DNA from: Gammaproteobacteria bacterium
GTDB taxonomy: Bacteria; Pseudomonadota; Gammaproteobacteria; GCA-001735895
Length of the DNA: 43,960 nt
NCBI GenBank assembly: GCA_030066315.1
Contig: JASJBW010000007.1
Location: 1 to 43,960, forward strand
Direction of reading: 5' to 3'
Shown here piece after piece: positions 36,267 to 43,960 of the stretch. Made by a program: the position numbers and the translations under genes. Numbering within the stretch: position 1 is the first letter of the stretch; the number at the start of each line of letters is the position of its first letter. The notes below the pieces were generated by a model that worked only from the letters and a program-made list of their open reading frames with translations, was not told the origin of the DNA and searched no databases.

Positions 36267-37721
36267 ATGACTATTAAAACCGTAAAAGACCTACAAATGG
36301 GTCTGGCAGAAGGCCAGTTTTCCAGTGTTGAAATCACCCGGGAATATCTGGATAAAATTAAACAGGTTAATCCTCAACTGAATGCCTTTATTCATACGAC
36401 TGAAGATCAAGCACTGACGCAGGCCGAGGATGCGGACAATCTGATTGCCAAGGGCAAGAGCCAACCCTTGACTGGTATTCCCATGGCACACAAGGATATT
36501 TTTTGTACTGACGGGATTGCGACCACCTGCGGATCCCGCATGTTGCAAAATTTTATCGCACCTTACAACGCCACGGTGATCGAAAAATTCAATGCGCAGC
36601 ATGCCGTCATGCTCGGTAAAACCAATATGGATGAATTTGCCATGGGTTCTTCCAATGAAAACAGTTATTTTGGTGCCGCTAAAAATCCATGGGACACTGG
36701 TTGTGTACCCGGGGGCTCATCCGGCGGCTCAGCCGTTGCCGTAGCGGCCAACCTGACACCTGCAGCCACGGGCACCGATACAGGTGGCTCCATTCGTCAG
36801 CCGGCTGCATTTTGTGGCATCACAGGTTTAAAGCCAACCTATGGTCGGGTTTCCCGCTATGGCATGATTGCCTATGCCTCCAGTCTTGACCAGGGTGGCC
36901 CCATGGCTCGTACTGCGGAAGACTGTGCCATTCTCCTGGAAGCCATGGCGGGTTTTGATCGTCGTGATTCCACCTCTATGCAACAAGAGGTCCCCAATTA
37001 CCAGGCGGAACTGAATCATGAGCTGGCTGGATTGAAAATGGGCCTGCCCAAAGAATATTTTGCCGAGGGCCTCAACCCAGAAGTCGCCCGCGGTATTGAT
37101 GAGGCCATTACCGAATATCAAAAACTGGGGGTTGAGGTTAAAGACATCAGTCTCCCCAACAGCAAGATTGCCATCCCCGCCTATTACGTGGTGGCGATGG
37201 CAGAATGCTCCTCCAATCTGTCTCGTTTTGATGGTGTGCGCTTCGGGCATCGGTGTGATAATCCAATCGATCTGGAAGACCTATACAAGCGTTCCCGTGC
37301 TGAGGGGTTTGGTGACGAGGTCAAGCGCCGTATTATGATTGGCGCTTACACCCTGTCGGCCGGTTATTACGATGCCTTTTATTTAAAGGCGCAGAAATTA
37401 CGTCGCCTAATTAGCCAGGATTTCACCCAGGCATTTGATGAAGTGGATTTAATCGCCGGACCGACTACACCTGACGTAGCCTTCAAGATTGGTGATAAAA
37501 CCGATGATCCCGTGAGCATGTACCTTCAGGATATCTATACCATCTCGGTGAACCTGGCAGGACTACCCGCGATCTCGATACCGGCTGGATTTGTGAATAA
37601 TAAACCGGTAGGACTACAGTTGATTGGTAATTATTTTTCCGAAAGCCGCCTATTGAATGCTGCGTACCAATTTCAACAACACACTGACTGGCATCAACAA
37701 TCTGCGGAGGTGCAGGCATGA
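36267..37721 (+). CDS. gatA: aspartyl/glutamyl-tRNA amidotransferase subunit A
   Basis: Glutaminase subunit of GatCAB that releases ammonia for the transamidation. The 484-residue amidase-signature protein has the Ser-cisSer-Lys triad at K76 (PMAHKDIF), S151 ([17 protein letters not shown]) and S175 ([14 protein letters not shown]), with family-standard spacing. ATG 36267 is five bases after a perfect AGGAGG (36256-36261); longer in-frame starts overlap gatC and were rejected. Its stop overlaps the gatB start by four bases (ATGA at 37718). Confidence 0.97.
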   Translation: MTIKTVKDLQMGLAEGQFSSVEITREYLDKIKQVNPQLNAFIHTTEDQALTQAEDADNLIAKGKSQPLTGIPMAHKDIFCTDGIATTCGSRMLQNFIAPYNATVIEKFNAQHAVMLGKTNMDEFAMGSSNENSYFGAAKNPWDTGCVPGGSSGGSAVAVAANLTPAATGTDTGGSIRQPAAFCGITGLKPTYGRVSRYGMIAYASSLDQGGPMARTAEDCAILLEAMAGFDRRDSTSMQQEVPNYQAELNHELAGLKMGLPKEYFAEGLNPEVARGIDEAITEYQKLGVEVKDISLPNSKIAIPAYYVVAMAECSSNLSRFDGVRFGHRCDNPIDLEDLYKRSRAEGFGDEVKRRIMIGAYTLSAGYYDAFYLKAQKLRRLISQDFTQAFDEVDLIAGPTTPDVAFKIGDKTDDPVSMYLQDIYTISVNLAGLPAISIPAGFVNNKPVGLQLIGNYFSESRLLNAAYQFQQHTDWHQQSAEVQA

Positions 37722-39154
37722 AGTGGGAAACCGTAATAGGCCTTGAAATACATGCCCAGCTTGCGACCCACAGCAAGATCTTTTCGGGTGCCTCGACTGC
37801 CTTTGGTGCTGAACCCAACACTCAAGCCTGTGCCGTTGATCTGGGGCTCCCCGGTGTGCTGCCCGTACTCAATTCTGAGGTAGTTAACATGGCGATCAAG
37901 TTTGGGGTTGCCGTGAATGCTCATATTGCGCATGAATCGGTGTTTGCGCGAAAAAATTATTTTTATCCCGATCTGCCCAAGGGCTACCAGATCAGCCAGT
38001 ATGAGTTACCCATCGTTGGAGAAGGTCAAATTACTATCACTCCAGAAGAGGGCATCAGCAAAGTGATTGGTATCACCCGTGCACATCTCGAAGAAGATGC
38101 GGGCAAATCTTTACATGACCAGTTTACCGACCAAACGGGCATAGATCTTAATCGTGCCGGAACCCCTTTACTGGAAATCGTATCGGAACCCGATTTGCGT
38201 TCGGCCAAAGAAGCCGTGGCCTACGCCCGTAAGATTCATTCACTCGTGCAGTTTTTGAATATCTGCGACGGTAATATGCAGGAAGGTTCCTTCCGTTGTG
38301 ATGCCAATGTCTCGGTAAGGCCACAGGGTGAAGAAAAACTGGGAACCCGGGCAGAATTGAAAAATATCAATTCCTTTCGATTTCTGGAGCGTGCAATCAA
38401 TTTCGAGATAGAACGACAAATTGATTTAATCGAGGATGGTGGCGAAGTGGTTCAGGAAACCCGCCTGTATGACGCTGACAAGAATGAAACACGATCCATG
38501 CGCAGCAAGGAAGAAGCGAATGATTACCGTTACTTCCCTGATCCAGACCTGTTGCCAGTGAGAATCAGTGCAGATGATATTCAGCATATCCGCGATACCC
38601 TGCCTGAATTACCGGAACAAAAAAGGCAAAGATATGTCGAGGAATTAAACCTGTCTGAATACAATGCTGATTTACTCAGTGGCAGTCGAGATATTGCCGA
38701 CTATTTTGAAACTGCCTTGGCAGAAGCGCCCGATCTTGCGTCAGTATTGGCCAATTGGATTTTGGGCGACCTTACCGGTGCGCTCAACAAATCTGAGATG
38801 GCGTTTACCGAATCACCCGTTTCACCACAACAATTAGCCGGACTGCTTAAACGCATCTCTGATCATACGATTTCAGGAAAAATCGCCAAGGATGTATTCG
38901 AGGCTATGTGGAATGGTGAGGGCGATGCTGACGACATCATCGAGCGCAAAGGCCTGAAACAAATTACAGATACCGGCGCCATCGAAAAAATGATTGACGA
39001 GGTCATTGCTAATAATCCGGACCAGGTCGAACAATTCCGTGCGGGTAAAGAAAAAGTATTGGGCTTTTTTGTAGGCCAGATTATGAAACAATCGAAGGGT
39101 AAAGCGAATCCAGGGCAGGTAAACCAGCTGTTACGAGATAAACTCAAATCCTGA
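37718..39154 (+). CDS. gatB: aspartyl/glutamyl-tRNA amidotransferase subunit B
   Basis: Kinase/amidotransferase subunit that phosphorylates the misacylated tRNA and transfers ammonia. The 478-residue protein begins with [24 protein letters not shown] and contains [31 protein letters not shown], the DANVSVRP strand, [12 protein letters not shown] and the C-terminal helical YqeY-like tail domain (about 330-478, with [12 protein letters not shown] and [17 protein letters not shown]). Translationally coupled with gatA. It is followed 18 bases later by hslO. Confidence 0.97.
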   Translation: MKWETVIGLEIHAQLATHSKIFSGASTAFGAEPNTQACAVDLGLPGVLPVLNSEVVNMAIKFGVAVNAHIAHESVFARKNYFYPDLPKGYQISQYELPIVGEGQITITPEEGISKVIGITRAHLEEDAGKSLHDQFTDQTGIDLNRAGTPLLEIVSEPDLRSAKEAVAYARKIHSLVQFLNICDGNMQEGSFRCDANVSVRPQGEEKLGTRAELKNINSFRFLERAINFEIERQIDLIEDGGEVVQETRLYDADKNETRSMRSKEEANDYRYFPDPDLLPVRISADDIQHIRDTLPELPEQKRQRYVEELNLSEYNADLLSGSRDIADYFETALAEAPDLASVLANWILGDLTGALNKSEMAFTESPVSPQQLAGLLKRISDHTISGKIAKDVFEAMWNGEGDADDIIERKGLKQITDTGAIEKMIDEVIANNPDQVEQFRAGKEKVLGFFVGQIMKQSKGKANPGQVNQLLRDKLKS

Positions 39155-39172
39155 TAACTACTCGATTAGTCT

Positions 39173-40054
39173 ATGAAAGATCATGACCAGGTAAGTCGTT
39201 TTGTCATCGACAATACCCCTATTCGCGGACAATTAGTCTCACTGGATTCCAGCTGGCAAAAGTGTCTGGAGAACTGCGATGCAGATGAACACGCCCGGAA
39301 CCTGCTGGGACAAGCGTTAGCAGCCGTGTCCTTACTGGCCAGTACCTTGAAGATTAACGGAGATATCACGCTCCAGATAAGGGGGCAGGGTGCCGTTCAT
39401 TTACTGGTAGCCCAGGCCAGCAGTCAACGCACTATACGGGGTCTAGTCCGTCAAAACCGGCCCATTGAAAAGCATAGTACCCGGCTTCAGGATATTTTTG
39501 ATGCGGATAAGATGGTAATCACTATCAACTCCGGCAAGGGTGAGCCTTACCAGGGCATTGTTCCACTGATCGGAAACGATTTACAGGATGCGCTCGAAGC
39601 CTATTTTGAGCACTCTGAACAGCTGCCCACGCATATCTGGCTGACCAGCAACCGAACTTCAGCTTCTGGCCTACTATTACAGAGACTACCCGATGATCAG
39701 GAATATAGTGACGAAGACAGCTGGAATCGGGTGACTCAGCTGGCCTCGACCATAACACCCCAGGAATTGATCGAGCTTACTAAGAAAGAAATTCTTTTTC
39801 GTTTGTTTCATGAAGAATCGGTGCGAATATTTGACATGGAGCCGATTCATTTTGCTTGCAGTTGCTCAAAGTCACGTATCGTTAACATGATACGTTCACT
39901 CGGTCAGCAAGAAGCTAATGAAATTCTTCACGAAGAAGGGCTTATTAGTGTCAACTGTGAATTCTGCAATTCACGTCATGACTTTGACCCGATTGATATA
40001 GAACAGATTTTTAACCCATCGGCCGAGGCACCCGGTAGCCTTTCTGTTCATTAA
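39173..40054 (+). CDS. hslO: redox-regulated chaperone Hsp33
   Basis: Cytoplasmic holdase activated by oxidative unfolding under peroxide/heat or hypochlorite stress. The 293-residue protein has the N-terminal Hsp33 domain (RGQLVSLDSSWQ, AVSLLASTLKINGDITLQI, VPLIGNDLQDALEAYFEHSEQLPT) and the C-terminal zinc-binding redox switch with C229 and C231 (HFACSCSKSR) and C262 and C265 (VNCEFCNSRHDF), exactly the CxC/CxxC pattern. No RpoH-like promoter is seen just upstream, so it may be read from the gat operon. Two small unknown genes follow immediately. Confidence 0.96.
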   Translation: MKDHDQVSRFVIDNTPIRGQLVSLDSSWQKCLENCDADEHARNLLGQALAAVSLLASTLKINGDITLQIRGQGAVHLLVAQASSQRTIRGLVRQNRPIEKHSTRLQDIFDADKMVITINSGKGEPYQGIVPLIGNDLQDALEAYFEHSEQLPTHIWLTSNRTSASGLLLQRLPDDQEYSDEDSWNRVTQLASTITPQELIELTKKEILFRLFHEESVRIFDMEPIHFACSCSKSRIVNMIRSLGQQEANEILHEEGLISVNCEFCNSRHDFDPIDIEQIFNPSAEAPGSLSVH

Positions 40055-40056
40055 TT

Positions 40057-40392
40057 ATGCAAATAAGACGCACCACCGCTACAAAAATCATGGGCAAGGC
40101 TATCTCGATAAATAACGCTTGCCTATTGGCCATTTTGGACCAGTCTGAAAATTTACAATACGCCGAAAACCCCACTGAATTTAAAGTGCTGGCCCTGTCT
40201 AAACCCAATCTAATTTGGATACATAACCAAAATCCTGAAGCCATTGAGACCATGGAAAACATGAGTTATGCAGAAGGCCAGTTGTCTCTGGAGGTTTTCC
40301 AGGATACCGAAGGTGTATTTGGCCTCAGAGCCTATAAAATGATTGCTAAAATTCAGACCCCGGAAGTACTCGAACTTAAGGAGTTAACATAA
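40057..40392 (+). CDS. hypothetical protein (111 aa) downstream of hslO
   Basis: Not recognised. A 111-residue soluble protein with no signal peptide or membrane helix. It has a basic N-terminus (MQIRRTTATKIMGKAISINN), a middle stretch LALSKPNLIWIHNQNPEAIETMENMSYAEGQLSLEV, and a C-terminal FGLRAYKMIAKIQTPEVLELKEL. ATG 40057 is two bases after the hslO stop; an alternative ATG at 40090 would give 100 residues. Codon use looks like that of neighbours. Its stop (40390-40392) overlaps the ATG of the next small gene, so the pair are probably translated together in the hslO transcript. Confidence 0.6.
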   Translation: MQIRRTTATKIMGKAISINNACLLAILDQSENLQYAENPTEFKVLALSKPNLIWIHNQNPEAIETMENMSYAEGQLSLEVFQDTEGVFGLRAYKMIAKIQTPEVLELKELT

Positions 40393-40526
40393 TGACTGAC
40401 TCAACGACATTAGACCATGAAGAAGGACGCGATTTCATTTACACCCCTCACACCGTTCATCAAAACCAGGCCCAACATTTGTGGATGGCTGACTGGAATA
40501 GTCACCATCCTACTGAGTTTTTTTGA
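40392..40526 (+). CDS. small hypothetical protein (44 aa), coupled to the preceding gene
   Basis: A 44-codon gene beginning at ATG 40392, which shares an A with the stop of the 111-residue gene (TAATG). A strong Shine-Dalgarno, AAGGAG at 40378-40383, lies eight bases upstream, which is the main reason to believe it. The product (MTDSTTLDHEEGRDFIYTP, then HTVHQNQAQHLWMADWNSHH, ending PTEFF) is hydrophilic, rich in His and acidic residues, with no membrane segment. No family recognised. The number of His/Asp residues might suggest metal binding, but that is speculation. Confidence 0.55.
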   Translation: MTDSTTLDHEEGRDFIYTPHTVHQNQAQHLWMADWNSHHPTEFF

Positions 40527-40593
40527 CCATGATATCCATTGATAACAGGTAATTAACAACCCTGTTGATCACTTATAAATCAAGAGTTTTCAT

Positions 40594-41466
40594 ATGGTCT
40601 GGCAACTGATCCATATCGTCTTCCCGATTTTTGCGATTGTTGCTTTAGGTTTCTTTTATGGTCGACGCCACTCTCCCGATATGGCGGCCGCTAACAAACT
40701 GAATATCGATGTTTTTGTACCAGCCCTGATATTTGATGTATTGACCTCCAAGAATTTTGACGTCGCTGCTTATCAATCACTGGCCCTGGCCGGAACCGCT
40801 GTTGTTTTAGGATCCGCCCTCATCGCCTGGCCGATTGCACGATTGATGAAGTTTGAAGTTAAAACCTTTGTGCCGCCCATGATGTTTAATAATTCCGGAA
40901 ACATGGGCCTGCCACTGATGCTGTTTGCCTTTGGAGAACAAGCCTTGCCTGCCGCGATCGTATTATTCATTATTGAGAACACTTTACACTTCAGTGTTGG
41001 CATGAAGATGTTGAGCCGCTCGAGTTCTTTATTATCCCTGTTAAAAATTCCCATGTTACTGGCCACTATGGTCGGGCTCGGGTTTTCGATAGGCGATATT
41101 CAATTACCCTCAGTATTAAGCACACCGATACATATGCTTGGTCAGATTTCAATTCCGTTGATGTTATTTGCGCTTGGAGTACGTTTGATACATATCAACT
41201 GGCGCGACTGGAAAATCGGATCCATAGGTGCTGTCGTTGCGCCTGTCAGCGGGCTGGTAATTGCGGTACCCCTCGGTAGCTGGCTACAATTGCCTGCACA
41301 ACAATATGCCATGTTAATCGTGTTTAGTGCGTTACCGCCTGCCGTACTTAATTACATGATTGCCGAACGTTATCAACAGCAACCTCACCTGGTGGCGTCT
41401 ATCGTAATGCTGGGTAACATGGCTGCCATCCTGGTCATACCTACCGTACTCGCTTTTGTATTATGA
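40594..41466 (+). CDS. AEC (auxin efflux carrier) family transporter
   Basis: A 290-residue inner-membrane protein with about eight to ten helices. The family pattern is clear: VFPIFAIVALGFFYGRR at the N-terminus, KLNIDVFVPALIFDVL, FNNSGNMGLPLMLFAFGEQALPAAIVLFIIENTLHFSVG in the middle, and LGQISIPLMLFALGVRL later. AEC proteins export or import small organic anions such as malate or malonate, or amino acids; the substrate here cannot be read from sequence. Start ATG at 40594. Its stop overlaps the DUF922 gene start (ATGA at 41463). Confidence 0.88.
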   Translation: MVWQLIHIVFPIFAIVALGFFYGRRHSPDMAAANKLNIDVFVPALIFDVLTSKNFDVAAYQSLALAGTAVVLGSALIAWPIARLMKFEVKTFVPPMMFNNSGNMGLPLMLFAFGEQALPAAIVLFIIENTLHFSVGMKMLSRSSSLLSLLKIPMLLATMVGLGFSIGDIQLPSVLSTPIHMLGQISIPLMLFALGVRLIHINWRDWKIGSIGAVVAPVSGLVIAVPLGSWLQLPAQQYAMLIVFSALPPAVLNYMIAERYQQQPHLVASIVMLGNMAAILVIPTVLAFVL

Positions 41467-42053
41467 AACTGATTACTGGCGCTATAAAACATTTTATCCG
41501 TGGTTTGTTATGGGTCTCTGTCATTCATTCCGGGATCTTATTTTCGGCCCCGGTAGTAAATCTTAAAACCTCTTATTACGATATCACCGGAACAGATATT
41601 GTTGGCATTCATAAAAGCCTTCAACAAAAGGGACCTTTGGGAAAAAATGGTAAGCGTTATCATGCTTCGACCCAATGGAACATAAGTTGGAACTACCGCT
41701 GGATCGAATCAAAAAAACAATGCCGGCTCAATAAAACAGAGACGAGCGTTAATGTGGATATGCTGTTACCCAGGTTAAGAAATCGTGATCGCCTCAATGA
41801 AAACATGCGCACTACATGGGATCGCTATTTGACGGCACTGACCGCGCATGAAAAACAGCACCAGGCCTTTGGGCTTCAGGCTGCCACAGAGATCGAACAG
41901 TTATTACGTAATACGCCTGCCATGGATTGTTTTGCACTGGAAACTCGATTGAACAATCAGGCTGAACAAATTTTAAACAAGTATAAGACCCTGGAAGAGT
42001 CTTTTGACCGGGAAACGGAACATGGCGCTAGAGACGGTGTCCTGCTGCAATAG
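41463..42053 (+). CDS. DUF922 putative secreted zinc protease
   Basis: A 196-residue protein with an N-terminal hydrophobic segment (FIRGLLWVSVIHSGILFSA) likely to be a signal peptide. The body matches DUF922: YYDITGTDIVGIHKSLQQKGPLGKNGKRYHASTQWNISWNYRW, then LTAHEKQHQAFGLQAATEIE, whose HEKQH is an HExxH zinc motif. DUF922 proteins are predicted zinc proteases, but few if any have been tested. Four-base overlap with the AEC transporter suggests co-expression. Its stop is one base from the stop of the convergent GlsB gene. Confidence 0.82.
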   Translation: MKLITGAIKHFIRGLLWVSVIHSGILFSAPVVNLKTSYYDITGTDIVGIHKSLQQKGPLGKNGKRYHASTQWNISWNYRWIESKKQCRLNKTETSVNVDMLLPRLRNRDRLNENMRTTWDRYLTALTAHEKQHQAFGLQAATEIEQLLRNTPAMDCFALETRLNNQAEQILNKYKTLEESFDRETEHGARDGVLLQ

Positions 42054-42054
42054 G

Positions 42055-42300
42055 CTATTTAAGTTTCTTGACAATGAACAGCAGGATCACCGAGCCAAAC
42101 ACTGCCGTCGTTAAAGATCCCAGAAAACTGTTCGAATACAGACCCAGGAAACTAAATGCCCAGCCACCGATGAAGGCCCCAATAATTCCGATGATCATAT
42201 TCAGAATAATACCTGAGCCTTTGCCTTTCATAATAAGGCCGGCAATCCAACCCGCTATGGCCCCAATCAGCAAAAACATGAATAAAGCGGTAATACTCAT
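42055..42300 (-). CDS. GlsB/YeaQ/YmgE family stress-response membrane protein
   Basis: An 81-residue membrane protein of the transglycosylase-associated (YeaQ/YmgE/GlsB) family, with three hydrophobic helices: LFMFLLIGAIAGWIAGLIMKG, ILNMIIGIIGAFIGGWAFSF and LTTAVFGSVILLFIVKKL. The glycine-rich GAIAGWIAGLIMKGKGSGIILNMIIGIIGA pattern is diagnostic. Homologues are often stress- or stationary-phase-induced, though their function is unsettled. A TAGGAAAA Shine-Dalgarno precedes the ATG, and a perfect -10 TATAAT lies about 30 bases upstream. Confidence 0.9.
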   Translation of the reverse strand: MSITALFMFLLIGAIAGWIAGLIMKGKGSGIILNMIIGIIGAFIGGWAFSFLGLYSNSFLGSLTTAVFGSVILLFIVKKLK

Positions 42301-42330
42301 TTTTCCTACAAATTACACTTGTTGTCATGG

Positions 42331-42336
42331 ATTATA
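42331..42336 (-). promoter_or_regulatory. consensus -10 box upstream of the GlsB-family gene
   Basis: The minus strand reads TATAAT (complement of 42331-42336) about 30 bases before the start codon. No good -35 stands at 17 bases; CTTACA is at 19. A strong -10 with a weak -35 is compatible with sigma-S control, which would suit this family. Confidence 0.4.
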
Positions 42337-42370
42337 ACGGTGACATGGTGCAAAATGTAAGGCATACCGA

Positions 42371-42404
42371 ATAAAAGAGACCTGCGGAGCCACCCCCGCA
42401 GGTC
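42371..42404 (-). terminator. orphan GC-rich hairpin with short T-tract
   Basis: GACCTGCGG (42379-42387) and CCGCAGGTC (42396-42404) form a perfect nine-pair stem with an eight-base loop. Read on the minus strand it is followed by TCTTTTAT, so it resembles an intrinsic terminator. No protein gene on the minus strand ends just upstream of it. It may end a small transcript starting near 42500, or act in the 5' region of the GlsB-family gene. Confidence 0.35.
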
Positions 42405-42465
42405 AACTGGATAAACCTATCAGACAACTCGTGTTGACATTATCCGACTGGCTTAAAGGGCCAAC

Positions 42466-42490
42466 TGTCAGTGCCTAATCACCACTGACA
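42466..42490. repeat. 8-bp inverted repeat upstream of the GNAT gene
   Basis: TGTCAGTG (42466-42473) and CACTGACA (42483-42490) are perfect inverted arms with a nine-base spacer, about 50 bases before the GNAT start. It could be an operator or the first stem of a minus-strand small RNA ending at 42371. Confidence 0.35.
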
Positions 42491-42537
42491 CGTACAGGAT
42501 AAAATACACTTAATGAATACTGGCTGAACGGACTATT

Positions 42538-42945
42538 ATGGAATACAAAGACAAGATACCTTTTAAGTCTGAATTTTATCCCCTGTACACAGCTACAGGT
42601 TGGAACGAACGACTGCAGTTGAGCCCGGACGAACTGGAAAAAGCGATCCATAACAGTTTTGCCGTCGTCTCCGTGTATGAACAGGGAGAATTAATCGGAT
42701 TCGGTCGGGTAGTCTCTGATGGCGTGGCTTATGCCACATTGTATGATGTGATGGTTGCACCCTATTGGCAAAATCAGGGCATCGGTAGCCAGATCATTCG
42801 CATCCTGGTGAATAAGTGCGAACGTCATGATATCCGTCGCATTCATTTGTTTGCCGCTAAAGACGCGGAAAATTACTTTAAACGCCTGGGTTTTGTCGCC
42901 CGGCCTGTCGACTCCCGGGGCATGGTCTACGAAAAGGTGGGATAG
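42538..42945 (+). CDS. GNAT family N-acetyltransferase
   Basis: A 135-residue acetyltransferase of the GNAT fold. The acetyl-CoA motif is VAPYWQNQGIGSQIIRILVNKC (Q/RxxGxG/A form), preceded by the strand YATLYDVMV and followed by IHLFAAKDAENYFKRLGFVARP. This short form resembles the many stand-alone acetyltransferases with unknown amine substrates. Start ATG at 42538; an upstream TAAAAT at 42500-42505 could be its -10. It converges on the DUF6701 gene with seven bases between stop codons. Confidence 0.87.
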   Translation: MEYKDKIPFKSEFYPLYTATGWNERLQLSPDELEKAIHNSFAVVSVYEQGELIGFGRVVSDGVAYATLYDVMVAPYWQNQGIGSQIIRILVNKCERHDIRRIHLFAAKDAENYFKRLGFVARPVDSRGMVYEKVG

Positions 42946-42952
42946 GACTTCG

Positions 42953-43960
42953 CTAGCGATAAAGCTGTCGATAGTAAATCTGCCTGGAATTGCCCCCAAA
43001 GATACCGAAGGTAGCCTCAGATATGGGGTCATCATCAAAGCTACCATCTCCATCCCAATCGTATTTAAGCCAGCTTGGCACTGACACCGGATATATCACT
43101 GAACCTGTTACACCAGGACCCTCACTGATTGTTACATCATCATGTAAAGAGTAGGTGTTAATACCATTGCTGAGAGTACCACTTCCAGTTAAACCTAGAT
43201 CGGCTGCCGTCAGTGGCGGTGTAAAATTACCTGTCGAAGCCAGGTCAATATCAGTAGCCGTATTATATGCAGTGGTACTGTCGGCATTATTAAGCGAATA
43301 GATATAGGTGCTATCGGGTAACTGGTTATAATACTGGGATTTGATCGTTATCGATTGAGGCAGTAATTCCGACCCGAAACTATTGGTCAAATCAATACGT
43401 CCAAATCTTAATGTATTACCGCTAGGCTCAAATAGCTGATTAACATTTGTGGTGACTTCAACCGTGCCCGTGACGTTGTCCGCAATGGATGTCAACGTTA
43501 AATCGATATCAGCGGATGATACTTCAACCACTTCACTGTTGGACTCTTTATCACATCCAGGGATCGCTCCATTATCAATTCCATAACAGAACGTATCATT
43601 ACCAAATCGAACACTAAATTGTCCATTACCCAGATCATCAGTAACCGGATCGAATTCAATGGCTGCCTGGTTATGGAAAATCACCAACCGATTAAGGGCA
43701 TCACTGCCATTATTGGTGGTATCCGCAGTAACCTGGTTAACACTAAATGAATCTGCCGACAATTTATGCCAGGAGCCGGTGTAATTGGTTGTCGCCGTCG
43801 GTGTGGGCAATGCGTTCAAAGCAGTGATCGTAAAAGAGGGATTAATTAAATAACTAAAATCCTGACCGATATATGTGAAAGTACCATTCACGTTTTGAAA
43901 TGCCCCATCATTAACTGGAGCTTCTACGCGAAAACTGGCGGGAATAAACCGACCCACTAC
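42953..43960 (-). CDS. DUF6701/MshQ-like surface protein, C-terminal part
   Basis: At least 335 residues, open at the right edge (no start inside the window). The segment GRFIPASFRVE, later WLKYDWDGDGSFDDDPISEATFGIFGGNSRQIYYRQLYR at the very C-terminus, is the pattern of the DUF6701 domain found in MshQ-type proteins, where GRF.P..F and ATFGI..G..R.IY.R are conserved. It is rich in Asn, Thr, Ser and Asp with few Cys (one pair around FCYGIDNGAIPGCDKE), as expected for an extracellular beta-rich protein. MshQ is encoded with MSHA type IV pilus genes, so a pilus/adhesin locus may lie just to the right. Confidence 0.75.
   Translation of the reverse strand, partial: VVGRFIPASFRVEAPVNDGAFQNVNGTFTYIGQDFSYLINPSFTITALNALPTPTATTNYTGSWHKLSADSFSVNQVTADTTNNGSDALNRLVIFHNQAAIEFDPVTDDLGNGQFSVRFGNDTFCYGIDNGAIPGCDKESNSEVVEVSSADIDLTLTSIADNVTGTVEVTTNVNQLFEPSGNTLRFGRIDLTNSFGSELLPQSITIKSQYYNQLPDSTYIYSLNNADSTTAYNTATDIDLASTGNFTPPLTAADLGLTGSGTLSNGINTYSLHDDVTISEGPGVTGSVIYPVSVPSWLKYDWDGDGSFDDDPISEATFGIFGGNSRQIYYRQLYR

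Overview
The window reads as chromosomal DNA of a gammaproteobacterium, probably aquatic or marine. Several gene orders are typical of that class: lptM-lysA-dapF-DUF484-xerC, hslVU followed by DUF971 and ubiE-ubiJ-ubiB, mreBCD divergent from gatCAB, aceA-aceK, and the acnD/prpF form of the methylcitrate cycle. A Tat-exported SoxY-like protein begins at the left edge, which hints at thiosulfate oxidation. An Na+-pumping oxaloacetate decarboxylase (oadGAB) fits a sodium-rich habitat. I see no tRNA, rRNA, CRISPR array, insertion sequence, integrase or phage gene, and base composition looks even throughout.

Layout. 1-104: 5' end of a soxY-like gene (minus). 240-4078: small lipoprotein lptM, lysA, dapF, a DUF484 gene and xerC. 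4074-6495: a sigma-32-type promoter lying across the xerC stop, then hslV, hslU and a DUF971 gene. 6651-10182: ubiE, an RDD membrane protein, ubiJ and ubiB. 10216-11834: a Tat-exported aldo/keto reductase overlapped by a multi-pass membrane protein. 11902-12636 (minus): a secreted protein with two internal cysteine-framed repeats. 12870-16190: aceA, an attenuator-like hairpin, aceK, and a strong terminator. 16286-25659: rraA, prpE, prpB, prpC, acuI, acnD, prpF. 25832-28512 (minus): acs, a terminator, then a HAD haloacid dehalogenase. 28868-32102: oadG, oadA, oadB. 32106-35758 (minus): mreB, mreC, mreD, rnd. 35966-40526: gatC, gatA, gatB, hslO and two small coupled genes of unknown function. 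40594-42945: an AEC-family transporter, a DUF922 zinc protease-like protein, a GlsB/YeaQ membrane protein (minus) and a GNAT acetyltransferase. 42953-43960 (minus): C-terminal part of a DUF6701/MshQ-like surface protein that runs off the right edge.

How the genes work together. About 19 kb in the middle (12.9-32.1 kb) is devoted to C2/C3 carbon: acetate activation (Acs), glyoxylate shunt (AceA, with AceK controlling flux at isocitrate), propionate activation and oxidation through 2-methylcitrate (PrpE, PrpC, AcnD, PrpF, PrpB), acryloyl-CoA reduction (AcuI) and oxaloacetate decarboxylation coupled to Na+ export (OadGAB). PrpE plus AcuI plus the methylcitrate cycle would give a complete acrylate-to-pyruvate route inside one apparent operon. 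No transcriptional regulator is encoded within this block, but it contains several dyad sequences and terminators that could be the regulatory sites.

The most interesting items are the acuI insertion in the methylcitrate operon, the strong hairpin between aceA and aceK, the heat-shock promoter overlapping the xerC stop codon, the translationally coupled unknown pair after hslO, the periplasmic reductase/membrane protein pair, and the duplicated secreted protein. I did not find a clear candidate for a wholly new multi-gene system.
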